Positions 36,516 to 45,174 of a DNA stretch of 64,000 nt are shown piece by piece. Under the pieces are notes generated by a model, which searched no databases, was not told the DNA's origin, and was given only the letters and a program-made list of their open reading frames with translations. Numbering within the stretch: the stretch's first letter is position 1; each line of letters starts with the position of its first letter. The position numbers were made by a program, and so were the translations under genes. Origin of the DNA: Pantoea sp. AS-PWVM4 (GTDB lineage: Bacteria; Pseudomonadota; Gammaproteobacteria; Enterobacterales; Enterobacteriaceae); the NCBI RefSeq assembly GCF_000468095.1, contig NZ_ASZC01000005.1, forward strand, positions 1-64,000, in the 5' to 3' direction.

Positions 36516-36989
36516 CTAAACAAAAAAACGCATCACAAGCATGGCGATCACCGCATTGATGATGCTGGTCAGCATCAACAGCGGCCAGTATTTCTTCGGC
36601 ACATCGGCAACACCCAACAGGCGACCCATGTATTGCAACTGTGATCCCATCAGGAAAATTGCCGGGGCCAGGATAGTGATATCCGCTCCGCTCAGAGTCC
36701 CTTTGGTCAGCAGACTGACTGCCACCCCCACTGCTGCCGAGGAGGATAACCAGGCCGTCAGCAGCACAGTAATGGCTTCCCCCGGTAGGCCAAACAGCCC
36801 CATCACCGGGGCAAAGAGATGCCCGAGGAATTGCATAATGCCCAGCAGATTCAGCACTTCCGCCAGCACATAAGCCATCACCACATTTGGCATCAGATTA
36901 TGGATAGCGATATGGAAGCCTTTACGCGCACCCACGATAAAAATATCGAACGGGTTATTATTCACCCGTGACGGAGCATTATTTGACAT
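36516..36989 (-). CDS. yjiG: YjiG-type Gate-domain membrane protein
   Basis: 157 residues from ATG 36989, with AAGGA seven to eight bases upstream; it overlaps the end of yjiH by 11 bp. It is a nucleoside-recognition/Gate-domain (SpmB-like) inner-membrane protein with about four hydrophobic segments and the conserved VMGLFGLPGEAITVLLTAWLS and MGSQLQYMGRLLG. With YjiH it forms a predicted two-part transporter. The tight packing with yjiH and the M20 hydrolase suggests uptake of the hydrolase's substrate. Transport function is inferred from family and context. Confidence 0.88.
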   Translation of the reverse strand: MSNNAPSRVNNNPFDIFIVGARKGFHIAIHNLMPNVVMAYVLAEVLNLLGIMQFLGHLFAPVMGLFGLPGEAITVLLTAWLSSSAAVGVAVSLLTKGTLSGADITILAPAIFLMGSQLQYMGRLLGVADVPKKYWPLLMLTSIINAVIAMLVMRFFV

Positions 36990-37647
36990 CGGCAAAATCC
37001 TTTTTATAAACACTATTTAACATGAAACGGACAAAAGCCGCACCGACGAATTTGAGAACAAACATTAACACCAGCGGAATAATGATCGGAGCCGTCATTG
37101 AAGCAAACAACGCCGAGCCGATAGCAAAATAGTTATTGATCAAACCGGCACCGGAATATTGCCAGGCGGACATCACCACGATGTCTTTTTTGCTGACCTG
37201 TTGCTGGTCGTACATCTCTTTGGTTAATGCAGCGCCAGCATCGGTACTTTGCAGATCGGTAATTAATGCCAGGCCACAGCGACCCGGCAAACCCATCAAC
37301 GGTTTCAACAGCGGCGTCAATAACTTGTGCGCGGCGCGAATCGCACCGTAATGGGTAAAGATCTCCAGTACACCCAGCGCCAGCATCACCGTTGGGGCCA
37401 GCGACAACGCAAACAGAAAGCCTGCTTTGGCGCTCAGGCCACCGGCACCGAGGAAGGTATTGGTCGATTCTTTCATGGTGCCGAAACTGCCGCCCAGCGT
37501 GGTGAAATCAAACGCCCCTAACCAGCTAAAACCGTCCACCTTATAAAATAAGCCGGAGAAAAACAGAATGGCCAATATCAACGCGACGTAACCGCCGATA
37601 CCCGCCGACACCCGTTCATGGGTAGCAATGATTTTTTCTTCAGACAT
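36979..37647 (-). CDS. yjiH: YjiH-type Gate-domain membrane protein
   Basis: 222 residues. It is a nucleoside-recognition (SpmA-like) membrane protein with hydrophobic segments near 17-35, 75-97, 165-185 and 188-210, and conserved LLKPLMGLPGRCGLALITDLQSTDAGAAL. It is the partner of YjiG and the first gene of the yjiH-yjiG-M20 operon. A sigma-54-type promoter is predicted 63 bp upstream of its ATG, with an NtrC-type palindrome farther up. It should sit in the inner membrane as half of a transporter for an amide or peptide-like nitrogen source. Confidence 0.88.
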   Translation of the reverse strand: MSEEKIIATHERVSAGIGGYVALILAILFFSGLFYKVDGFSWLGAFDFTTLGGSFGTMKESTNTFLGAGGLSAKAGFLFALSLAPTVMLALGVLEIFTHYGAIRAAHKLLTPLLKPLMGLPGRCGLALITDLQSTDAGAALTKEMYDQQQVSKKDIVVMSAWQYSGAGLINNYFAIGSALFASMTAPIIIPLVLMFVLKFVGAAFVRFMLNSVYKKDFADVK

Positions 37648-37709
37648 AAAACCCTCCTGCTGGCGTTATTTTTTAACCAAACAGTTGCAATATATGGAAC
37701 TAAGTTCTA

Positions 37710-37727
37710 AGCAGGATTTATGCCAGC
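37710..37727 (-). promoter_or_regulatory. sigma-54 promoter of yjiHG-M20
   Basis: The minus strand reads CTGGCATAAATCCTGCTT, which has the required GG-N10-GC and matches TTGGCACGGAAATTGCT at 10 of 17 positions, including all invariant ones. It points toward yjiH, whose ATG is at 37647. Confidence 0.65.
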
Positions 37728-37919
37728 TGGTATTTTCTTTAATTGCGAAAGCGCTAATTTTGTTCAGTAACAATTAAATGACCGAAATATCAATCTTTCT
37801 GCCTGAAAAAATTCAGCGCAGATGCCTTTATTTCTCACATCAATATTTTCGTCAGGTAATCAGATCGCTGAAAATAAAATCAATAACGCAGTGAGTGCAC
37901 GCTAAACAGGCAACCTCGA

Positions 37920-37936
37920 CGCACCATAATGGTGCA
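37920..37936. promoter_or_regulatory. NtrC binding site
   Basis: CGCACCATAATGGTGCA matches the NtrC dyad TGCACC-N5-GGTGCA at 11 of 12 defined positions. It lies about 200 bp upstream of the sigma-54-type promoter, an enhancer-like position. Confidence 0.65.
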
Positions 37937-37960
37937 ATAAATCAGAATGAAAAGAAGACA

Positions 37961-37978
37961 AAAATGAGAATCGGTCGC
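37961..37978 (+). promoter_or_regulatory. possible Fur-like site upstream of ftnA
   Basis: AAAATGAGAATCGGTCGC resembles one half of a Fur box (ATGAgAATC) but the second half is poor. It lies about 140 bp upstream of ftnA, a gene under Fur influence in E. coli. The rest of the 37737-38114 intergenic region is AT-rich with no gene. Confidence 0.25.
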
Positions 37979-38114
37979 ATTCAAAAACCTGAATAATTCC
38001 ATTTATAATCAATAAGATAAATTCAACTTTTTGACGAAAATCACTTCACAAAAAAGTATAGGTTGATGCATAATTCACCGCACTCACCTGAAAAATTTAA
38101 AAAAGGAATCAGCC

Positions 38115-38621
38115 ATGTTAACTGCTGAAATGACTGCTCGTCTGAATGACCAACTGAATCTGGAATTCTTCTCTGCCAACCTCTACCTGCAAATGAGTGC
38201 CTGGTGCAGTGACAAAGGTTTTGAAGGGGCTGCCTCCTTCCTGAAAATGCACTCTCGCGAAGAGATGGAACATATGCAGCGCCTGTTTGATTACCTGAGC
38301 GATGCCGGTTCGCTGCCAGTACTGGGCAGCATCGCGGCGCCGCCGGTCAGCTGGAACTCCCTGGCTGAACTGTTCGAAGAAACGTTAAATCATGAAAAGC
38401 TGATCACCAGCAAAATCAATGAACTGGCTCATGCGGCGATGACCACGCAGGATTACTCCACCTTCAACTTCCTGCAATGGTACGTGGCGGAGCAGCATGA
38501 AGAAGAGAAGCTGTTCAAAACCGTGCTGGATAAACTGGCGTTGGTGGGCAGCAAAGGTGAAGGCCTATTCCTGATCGATAAAGATCTGGGCCGTATGAAT
38601 ACCGAAAGCCACGGCGCATAA
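38115..38621 (+). CDS. ftnA: non-heme ferritin FtnA
   Basis: 168 residues (E. coli FtnA 165). It is a four-helix bundle ferritin with ferroxidase ligands Glu17 ([10 protein letters not shown]), Glu50 and His53 (REEMEHMQR), and the second-half Glu94 and Glu130 (ETLNHEK, EQHEEEK). It assembles into a 24-mer that oxidises Fe(II) and stores iron in the cytoplasm. It is monocistronic with a GGA ribosome site and its own terminator. Confidence 0.97.
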   Translation: MLTAEMTARLNDQLNLEFFSANLYLQMSAWCSDKGFEGAASFLKMHSREEMEHMQRLFDYLSDAGSLPVLGSIAAPPVSWNSLAELFEETLNHEKLITSKINELAHAAMTTQDYSTFNFLQWYVAEQHEEEKLFKTVLDKLALVGSKGEGLFLIDKDLGRMNTESHGA

Positions 38622-38625
38622 GATA

Positions 38626-38657
38626 AAACGGCCCGCATTGCGGGCCGATTTGTTTTA
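38626..38657. terminator. bidirectional terminator, ftnA and GGDEF-EAL gene
   Basis: GGCCCGC/GCGGGCC stem with A4 before and TTTGTTTT after, directly after the ftnA stop and overlapping the end of the convergent GGDEF-EAL gene. Confidence 0.88.
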
Positions 38658-41504
38658 TTCCAGCGTTTTTAAGCGTAGCTCTGAAGGCTGCGGCCGACCA
38701 AACAGGTAGCCCTGGAACAGGGTACAACCCTCTTCACGCAACCGGGCAAACTGCTCGCTGCTCTCCACCCCTTCTGCGGTGATCTGAATATCCAGACTCC
38801 GGCTCATCCCGGTGATAGCCCGGATAATCGCCAGCGCTTCACGACTGTCACCCATATCGTTGATAAACGACTTGTCGATTTTGATTTTGTCGAACGGGAA
38901 GGACCGCAGGTAGCTGAGAGATGAATAACCCGTGCCGAAATCGTCCAGCGCAATTTGCACGCCCAGCGCTTTCAGACTTTGCAGAGTACGAATATTACCG
39001 AGGGTATCATCCAGCAACACCGATTCGGTGATCTCCACCTCAAGACGATGCGGTGCCAGTCCGGACTCACGCAACGCGCCTTCTACCACCGATACCAACG
39101 AGCTGTTTTTGAACTGCAACGGCGACAGGTTAACTGACACCGATTGCTCCCCTTCCCAGCTTGCTGCTTCACGACAGGCTTCATACAGCGCGTACGCCCC
39201 CAGCAGATGGATCAGACCGGTTTCTTCGGCGATCGGGATAAAATCGTTCGGCATGATCAACCCTTTGATCGGGTGATGCCAGCGCATCAGCGCTTCATAG
39301 CCAATGATCCCTTTCTCATCACCATCGGTGATCGGCTGATAGTAGAGCTTGAGCTGACGTCCACTAATCGCATCGCGCAGATCGTTCTCGATCACCCGGC
39401 GACTCCGTGCCAGGTCATCCATCTCCAGCGTGAAATGCTCATAACGATTTCGGCCATTACGTTTGGCTTCGTACAGCGCCATATCAGCACAGCGCAACAT
39501 ATGTTCCGGCGTGTTAGCGGCCTGTGAACTCAGCGCAATCCCGACGCTCAGCCCGACTGACAGATTATGTCCCTCCAGATTGACCGGAGGACGAATCGCT
39601 TCAATCAGTCGCTGCGCCACCACGGCGGCTTCATCGGCGTTACGAATGCCAGGCAGCACAATCGCAAACTCATCACCGCCAATACGTGCCAGGGTGTCGT
39701 GATCGCGCAATACATTCCGCAAACGCTTCGCCACCGTACGCAACAGGTCATCACCAATCTGATGGCCCAGCGCATCGTTGACGTTTTTGAAGTTATCGAG
39801 ATCGAGACACAGCGTGGCGGTGATATACCCGCCCTGTGTATCCGCGCGCAGTGCCTCACTCAGTTTCTGGCGGAACAGAATGCGGTTGGGCAGGCTGGTC
39901 AGGTTGTCGTGGTGCGCCATATGGTGAATACGCGCATCCGCTTCACGCTGGTCGGTCACGTCCTCCACAATCAGCATCACGAAGTTCTGCCGCAGATCTT
40001 TTCCGGCGATAGTGGTGGCGCGGGTATGCAGAATGCGCTCGCCGCCCGCCGTCAGCAACAGTTGCTCGCGTGTATGGATACCTTCACTGCGCAGGGCAAT
40101 ATCCGCCAGGCTGTTGAAGTAATCACTCAGCTCTGCCGACATACATTCATGCGGCCGTTTATGCATGATCAATAACTTGTTGATGCCGAACAACTGCTCG
40201 GCTTTGTCGTTGACCATCAGAATTTCACGGGTGATGGCGTCTTCAACAATCACACACGACGGGATATGGGTAATGATGGTGTCGAGGAATTTCGACAGCT
40301 CAGAGGCTTTGGCGCTCTGCGCTTCGGCCAAATCCCGTGCACGCAGCAACTGCTGCTCATGTTCACGACGTTCAGTCACATCACGGGTAATTTTTGCAAA
40401 GCCAATCAGTCGGCCTTCTTCATTGTGGATTGCATCGATCACCACATGTGCCCAGAAGGCGGAGCCGTCCTTACGATAACGCCAGCCCTCATCCTCAAAG
40501 CGGCCGGTTTTCAGCGCGATACCCAGATTGGCATCCGGCGCTTTCGACTGGCGCTCCTGTGCACCGTAGAACACCGAAAAATGCTGGCCGACAATCTCTT
40601 CGGAACGATAGCCTTTCGCCCGTTGCGCCCCGGCATTCCAGTTCACCACCCGCCCCTGCACATCCAGCATGTAAATGGCGTAATCCCGCACCCCGGTGAC
40701 CAACAGCCGAAAGGTTTTTTCCTGCTCACGCTGGGCGCGCAGTAACGCCTGTTGTTCGGTGCAGTCACGGGTAATTTTGGCGTAGCCGATCAACTTGCCG
40801 GCATCATCACGGATGGCATCGATAATCACATGCGCCCAAAAGGCACTGCCATCCTTACGATAACGCCAGCCTTCATCTTCAAAACGCCCGGTTTTAAACG
40901 CGATACCGAGGTTCTTCTCCGGGATATGGTTGAGGCGATCCTGTGCGCTGTAAAAGCGTGAAAAATGCTGTCCGACGATCTCTTCCGCGACATACCCTTT
41001 GGCGCGTTGCGCACCGGCATTCCAATTTTCGACGTTGCCGTCCAGATCCAGCATATAGATGGCGTAATCGGTGACACCCTCCACCAGCAGGCGGAACCGT
41101 TCTTCCTGCTCACGCTGCCTGCGTTGTTGCTCCTGTTGCTGGGTACAATCACGGGTGATTTTGGCAAAGCCGAGCAGCTCGCCATATTGATCGCGGATCG
41201 CATCAATAATCACATGCGCCCAAAAGGCGCTGCCATCTTTGCGGTAACGCCAGCCTTCAGTCTCAAAACGTCCGGTGGCGGTGGCATTGGCTAAACCACG
41301 CAGCGGTGCGCCATTTTTACGATCGTCTTCACTGTAAAACAGCGCGAAATTCTTGCCGATAATTTCTTCAGCGGTGTAGCCCTTGGCGCGTTGTGCGCCA
41401 GCGTTCCAGCTCGCTACCGTACCGTCCGGCTTGAGCATGTAAATGGCGTAATCAAGCACGCTTTGCACAAGCAAGCGGTACATGACGTCAGAATTATTAT
41501 CCAT
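38655..41504 (-). CDS. multi-PAS GGDEF-EAL c-di-GMP regulator
   Basis: 949 residues, no membrane segment. Three near-identical PAS-PAC modules repeat at an exact 128-residue period (the motif NAGAQRAKGY starts at 34, 162 and 290). A fourth, dissimilar PAS (about 405-525) follows, then GGDEF (about 540-690) and EAL (about 705-945). Both catalytic signatures are intact: RIGGDEF and YEALMRW. An RDHD immediately upstream of the GGDEF forms a canonical RxxD inhibitory site. The EAL domain also keeps the DDFGTGYSS and EGVES motifs. It could therefore both make and degrade c-di-GMP, with feedback control. It is convergent with ftnA. Confidence 0.94.
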   Translation of the reverse strand: MDNNSDVMYRLLVQSVLDYAIYMLKPDGTVASWNAGAQRAKGYTAEEIIGKNFALFYSEDDRKNGAPLRGLANATATGRFETEGWRYRKDGSAFWAHVIIDAIRDQYGELLGFAKITRDCTQQQEQQRRQREQEERFRLLVEGVTDYAIYMLDLDGNVENWNAGAQRAKGYVAEEIVGQHFSRFYSAQDRLNHIPEKNLGIAFKTGRFEDEGWRYRKDGSAFWAHVIIDAIRDDAGKLIGYAKITRDCTEQQALLRAQREQEKTFRLLVTGVRDYAIYMLDVQGRVVNWNAGAQRAKGYRSEEIVGQHFSVFYGAQERQSKAPDANLGIALKTGRFEDEGWRYRKDGSAFWAHVVIDAIHNEEGRLIGFAKITRDVTERREHEQQLLRARDLAEAQSAKASELSKFLDTIITHIPSCVIVEDAITREILMVNDKAEQLFGINKLLIMHKRPHECMSAELSDYFNSLADIALRSEGIHTREQLLLTAGGERILHTRATTIAGKDLRQNFVMLIVEDVTDQREADARIHHMAHHDNLTSLPNRILFRQKLSEALRADTQGGYITATLCLDLDNFKNVNDALGHQIGDDLLRTVAKRLRNVLRDHDTLARIGGDEFAIVLPGIRNADEAAVVAQRLIEAIRPPVNLEGHNLSVGLSVGIALSSQAANTPEHMLRCADMALYEAKRNGRNRYEHFTLEMDDLARSRRVIENDLRDAISGRQLKLYYQPITDGDEKGIIGYEALMRWHHPIKGLIMPNDFIPIAEETGLIHLLGAYALYEACREAASWEGEQSVSVNLSPLQFKNSSLVSVVEGALRESGLAPHRLEVEITESVLLDDTLGNIRTLQSLKALGVQIALDDFGTGYSSLSYLRSFPFDKIKIDKSFINDMGDSREALAIIRAITGMSRSLDIQITAEGVESSEQFARLREEGCTLFQGYLFGRPQPSELRLKTLE

Positions 41505-41635
41505 TGTTATTTGCCTATTGCTGGCCTGATGTCACCTGGTAACCCAGGAAAATTCTTAATTGCTCTGCAGACTTAATAGCAAATACGCAGCGTTGACAAG
41601 CGCTATCAGCTTACAGGCGAAAGTTGGTAGTTTGG

Positions 41636-41662
41636 TTATCGGCAGTGGCGAGAAATTGTTCA
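41636..41662 (-). promoter_or_regulatory. weak sigma-28-like promoter for the multi-PAS gene
   Basis: The minus strand reads TGAACAAT, 11 bases, GCCGATAA. The -10 box is perfect for FliA but the -35 box matches only 4 of 8. It lies about 130 bp upstream of the start. Confidence 0.3.
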
Positions 41663-41732
41663 GTGGGATACGCAATGAATTACGTTGTGTTGACGGCATT
41701 CAGATGACAGCACCGTGATATCCACTGAAAAG

Positions 41733-41802
41733 TAGTGGCGCGATTTATCGCGCCATACGTGCGTGATGTGGGACAAACCTGCGCGATAAATCGCGCCGCT
41801 AC
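41733..41802. repeat. paired inverted REP-type element providing the olsF-like stop codon
   Basis: Two inverted copies with a linker containing GTGCGTGATG. The terminal CTA of the second copy (41799-41801) is, on the minus strand, the TAG stop of the acyltransferase gene. Confidence 0.9.
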
Positions 41803-43505
41803 GGGACCAGATGCATCGCGATATAGCGCTCATAACGTGCGGCTTTGACGCGCGTCAGGTCGACCAACACCAGGCCATCGATGCAATGGTTAAAATCGGG
41901 GTCGCTACCGAAATCAATAAACTGCACTCCACCCGGTTCGCACAGTTCCGAGTATTGCTTGTACAGCGTCGGAATAGCGGTACCGAGGTTGGCAAGCAGA
42001 TGCTTCAGGCGGCGTAAATCTTCCTGGTAATTGTCGCCAGTAAACTGCGCCAGCACTTCCGGTAGCGAAGCCGGATAGGGACGACGCGATGTTGCCAGCG
42101 GCAGCTCGGTCGGGAAATAGAGGCGATAAAACGCCACCAGCAGGTCGCGGGCCGCCAGCGGCATCCCGCCGGAGATCGAGACCGGGCCAAACAGATAACG
42201 GGTTTCCGGGTAGCGGGCGATATAGGCACCAATCCCCATCCACAGGTAATCCAGACCCCGTTTGCCCCAGTAAGCGGGTTGGATAAAGCTGCGTCCCAGC
42301 TCCAGTCCCTGGCGAATTATCGGCAGCATACGTTCGTCATAATGAAACAGGCTATCGCTGTAGATCCCTTCCAGGCCGCGCCGCTCCAGCTGCTCTGCCC
42401 CCGGAATAAAACGGTACGCGCCCACAATCTCCAGCTCGGCGTCATCCCACAAAATCAGGTGATAGTAATCATCATCGTACTTATCCAGGTCACGTCGTCG
42501 GCCGCTGCCCTCGCCTACCGCGCGGAAAGCAATTTCACGCAGGCGGCCCAGTTCTCGCAACAGCGGCACCCAACTTGCGCCGTTGCGCCGCCACAGGTAG
42601 ATCTGCTTGCCATCCGGCAAGGTGCCGAGCCGCTCGCTCTCCAGCAACGCTTTTCTCAGCTCAGCACGATCTTCCGGGCGAGCGATGGCTGCCTCGGTCT
42701 GAAACAGGCCACGTCGCCCCTGACTGATACGGTACAGATGCTTGCGCAACCGCTTCGCCAGCTCTTTACCTGGCGTGTGGCCGTCGTGCCAGTGCGCAAA
42801 GGGGATCTGCTCACCGATATGCAGCTTGATACGCGAACCGCGCTGGCGAAACATCTCACGCACCAGCATCAGCAAGGCCAGCGGCTGGGCAATCTGGCTG
42901 ACGGCATAAAAAGCCGCGCTGTTACGCCCCACCACATGCACCGGCACCAGCGGCGCACGGGCGCGGGCGGCAAGGCGCAGGAAACTGTGATGCCAGCGGC
43001 GATCGCGCACGCCACGGGTGGTCAGACGTGAAACTTCCCCTGCCGGGAAAACAATCAGTACGCCCTGATTGTCGAGATGCTGCTGCATACGCGTCAGCTG
43101 CTCACGGCTGGTGCGGTTGCCCATGTTATCCACCGGCAGCATCAGGTTATTCAGCGGTTCCAGCATCATCAGCATGCGGTTAGCGACAATTTTCACATCG
43201 CGCCTGACCTGCGATACCGCCGCCAGCAGCGCCAGACCATCCAGCGCGCCCAGGGGGTGGTTAGCCATAATCACCACCGGGCCATGAGAAGGAATTTGCT
43301 CCAGATCGCGCTCGCTTAACTCGCAGCGCACATCAAGGTGCTCCAGCACCTGCTCCACCATGTCCACCCCTTGCAGGTGGCGATAGCGAGCGGCAAATTG
43401 TTGGAATTCGTGTTCACGCAGCGCCCATTTCAGCAGGCGTTTTTGCCATCCCGCCGCCTGGAAGCCCGGCCAGTAAGTATTGAGAACCTGATCAACAGAA
43501 AACAT
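41799..43505 (-). CDS. olsF: bifunctional acyltransferase, OlsF-like ornithine lipid synthase
   Basis: 568 residues. The N-terminal half (about 60-280) is a PlsC/LPLAT-type acyltransferase with ANHPLGALDG (His83, Asp89) and the later FPAGEVSR motif. The C-terminal half (about 310-520) is a GNAT-fold OlsB/hemolysin-like N-acyltransferase with ELEIVGAYRFIPG and GRSFIQPAYWGKRGLDYLWMGI. This two-domain order matches OlsF, which makes ornithine lipids by N- and then O-acylation of ornithine. The His-to-Asp spacing is five residues rather than the usual four of PlsC, as seen in hemolysin-type LPLAT proteins. It is leftward, downstream of the Anbu operon across a REP element. The symbol is a family-level call. 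Confidence 0.75.
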   Translation of the reverse strand: MFSVDQVLNTYWPGFQAAGWQKRLLKWALREHEFQQFAARYRHLQGVDMVEQVLEHLDVRCELSERDLEQIPSHGPVVIMANHPLGALDGLALLAAVSQVRRDVKIVANRMLMMLEPLNNLMLPVDNMGNRTSREQLTRMQQHLDNQGVLIVFPAGEVSRLTTRGVRDRRWHHSFLRLAARARAPLVPVHVVGRNSAAFYAVSQIAQPLALLMLVREMFRQRGSRIKLHIGEQIPFAHWHDGHTPGKELAKRLRKHLYRISQGRRGLFQTEAAIARPEDRAELRKALLESERLGTLPDGKQIYLWRRNGASWVPLLRELGRLREIAFRAVGEGSGRRRDLDKYDDDYYHLILWDDAELEIVGAYRFIPGAEQLERRGLEGIYSDSLFHYDERMLPIIRQGLELGRSFIQPAYWGKRGLDYLWMGIGAYIARYPETRYLFGPVSISGGMPLAARDLLVAFYRLYFPTELPLATSRRPYPASLPEVLAQFTGDNYQEDLRRLKHLLANLGTAIPTLYKQYSELCEPGGVQFIDFGSDPDFNHCIDGLVLVDLTRVKAARYERYIAMHLVP

Positions 43506-43593
43506 TGTTCACCTTCTTATAGGGAGCGGTTATCGCCCCGAAGGTAAAACGGCTTGTTTTCAGATTTATGAACGTCGTTATCAGGTTTAACAG

Positions 43594-43637
43594 ACGCGCG
43601 ATAAATCGCGCCGCTACAGCACCGATTTATCGCGCTT
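43594..43637. repeat. REP-type palindrome, one full and one truncated copy
   Basis: A full copy at 43596-43617 is followed by a partial inverted copy (ACCGATTTATCGCGCTT), between the Anbu stop and the olsF-like start. Confidence 0.8.
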
Positions 43638-43648
43638 GTTGGCAGGAA

Positions 43649-44353
43649 CTACAATTTCAGCGGCGGGAGCTGCGAGAACACGCTGAGCAGCCCCTTGCTC
43701 CATAGCTGGCGGATCTGTGAAAAATAGGGGTGCTGATCGGTGATATGGTACTGCTCGTTGTCGCTGAAACTGTCGCTGTGATAAATCATCACATCCAGCG
43801 GCAACCCCACCGAGATATTACTCGCCAGGGTCGAATCCATCGAAATCAGCGCGCACTGCATCGCCTGACTGAGCGGCGTTTCATAGCGCAGCACACGGTC
43901 AATGATCGGTTTGCCGTATTTGCTCTCACCAATCTGGAAATACGGGGTATCGACGCTGGCTTCAATAAAATTCCCCTGCGGATAGATTTGGAACAGCCGC
44001 GGCTCTTCGCCACGGATCTGTCCACCCAGCAGCAACGTGCCGCCAAACTCTTCACCATCGCGCTTGATCACTTCGCGCAGCGTTTCGCCCACCAGTAACG
44101 CAATGTCATACAACGATTTCCCGTTGAGCAGATTGGGCTGGTCGCTGTCATCATTACCGCGTCGCAGCAGGCTCATCACGCTTTGCGTGGTGGCGAGGTT
44201 GCCAGCGCTTTGCAGCACCAACGTGCGTTCATCATCCACCTGAAACACATGCAACTTACGAAACGACGAAATATGGTCGACGCCCGCGTTGGTGCGTGAG
44301 TCGGAAACAAAAATCATCCCTGATGATAAACGCATTGCCACACAATAAGTCAT
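43649..44353 (-). CDS. Anbu proteasome-like peptidase
   Basis: 234 residues from ATG 44353; the GTG at 44359 would add two residues and bury the catalytic threonine. The protein begins MTYCVAMRL, so Met removal exposes Thr as the N-terminal nucleophile. Asp18 (VSDSR) and Lys33 (FRKL) correspond to proteasomal Asp17 and Lys33. This is the ancestral beta-subunit (Anbu) family, Ntn hydrolases related to the proteasome and HslV that form open helical rings. It is the last gene of a four-gene operon with transglutaminase-like, alpha-E and ATP-grasp proteins, the arrangement typical of Anbu. Physiological substrates are not established. Confidence 0.92.
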   Translation of the reverse strand: MTYCVAMRLSSGMIFVSDSRTNAGVDHISSFRKLHVFQVDDERTLVLQSAGNLATTQSVMSLLRRGNDDSDQPNLLNGKSLYDIALLVGETLREVIKRDGEEFGGTLLLGGQIRGEEPRLFQIYPQGNFIEASVDTPYFQIGESKYGKPIIDRVLRYETPLSQAMQCALISMDSTLASNISVGLPLDVMIYHSDSFSDNEQYHITDQHPYFSQIRQLWSKGLLSVFSQLPPLKL

Positions 44354-44373
44354 AGTCACGCCTGCAAAGAGAA

Positions 44374-45174
44374 TTACTGCTGCGAGTGCACCTGTTGCAC
44401 CGCAGCCACCGCCAGCATATCTTCACCCCCGCCGCCCAGGCGCATGCCGCGAACCGGACAGGCGTCGAGATAATCCACGCCCACCGCCAGCCGTAAGTGC
44501 TGCCGGGTGCTGCGGGTATTATTGGTGATATCAAAGCTGTGCCAACTGCCATCCAACCAGGCTTCAACCCAGGCATGGGTGGCAACGTGTTCGACATTGT
44601 CAGTATAGAGATAACCGCTGACATACCGTGCCGGAATCCCCAGACTGCGACAGCAGGCGAGAAACACATGGCTGTGATCCTGGCAAACACCAGAGCCGGC
44701 GGCAAATACTTTCGCAGCGGTATCACTCACCTGGGTGCTGCCGGGACGATAAGGCATTTTCAGCAGCAGTTCTCCCATCAATTTTTCCAGGCTGGCGAGC
44801 GGTGCTTCGGGTCGCCAGTAACGCAGGGCAAAATCGCGGATGGCGCTATCCGGTTGCGTCAGCGGCGTGCCGCGCAGGAAAATCAGCGGTGACAGCGTTG
44901 ACTCCGGATCGGCCGCCAGTTCGCCATCATCAAGAATATCCACCACACCGCGCGCGGCGATCTCCAGCATCTGATGCGGCGTGTCCAGCGTCAGCACATG
45001 CATCACGTTGCCGTAAGCATCGACGGTACGGGTCGCATCGCAGGGCAGCGCCAGCTCCCACGACAGAATTTTTTGATGCACCGAGTTTTGCGGTGTCAGG
45101 CGCAGATACTGGGTGCTGAGTTTGACCGGATGCTCCCAGGCATACCAGGTTTTATGCTCGATGTTCAGTCTCAT
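44374..45174 (-). CDS. transglutaminase-like protein of the Anbu operon
   Basis: 266 residues. The N-terminal beta domain (about 1-95; MRLNIEHKTWYAWEHPVKLSTQ) is the bacterial transglutaminase N-region. The papain-like core (about 110-230) has the triad Cys164 (GVCQDHSH), His200 (THAWVEAW) and Asp215 (SFDITN). It predicts a cysteine peptidase or amide-forming enzyme. It overlaps the alpha-E gene by 4 bp and ends 20 bp before Anbu. In the amidoligase/Anbu context it has been proposed to cleave or attach peptides made by the ATP-grasp partner, which remains hypothesis. Confidence 0.92.
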   Translation of the reverse strand: MRLNIEHKTWYAWEHPVKLSTQYLRLTPQNSVHQKILSWELALPCDATRTVDAYGNVMHVLTLDTPHQMLEIAARGVVDILDDGELAADPESTLSPLIFLRGTPLTQPDSAIRDFALRYWRPEAPLASLEKLMGELLLKMPYRPGSTQVSDTAAKVFAAGSGVCQDHSHVFLACCRSLGIPARYVSGYLYTDNVEHVATHAWVEAWLDGSWHSFDITNNTRSTRQHLRLAVGVDYLDACPVRGMRLGGGGEDMLAVAAVQQVHSQQ

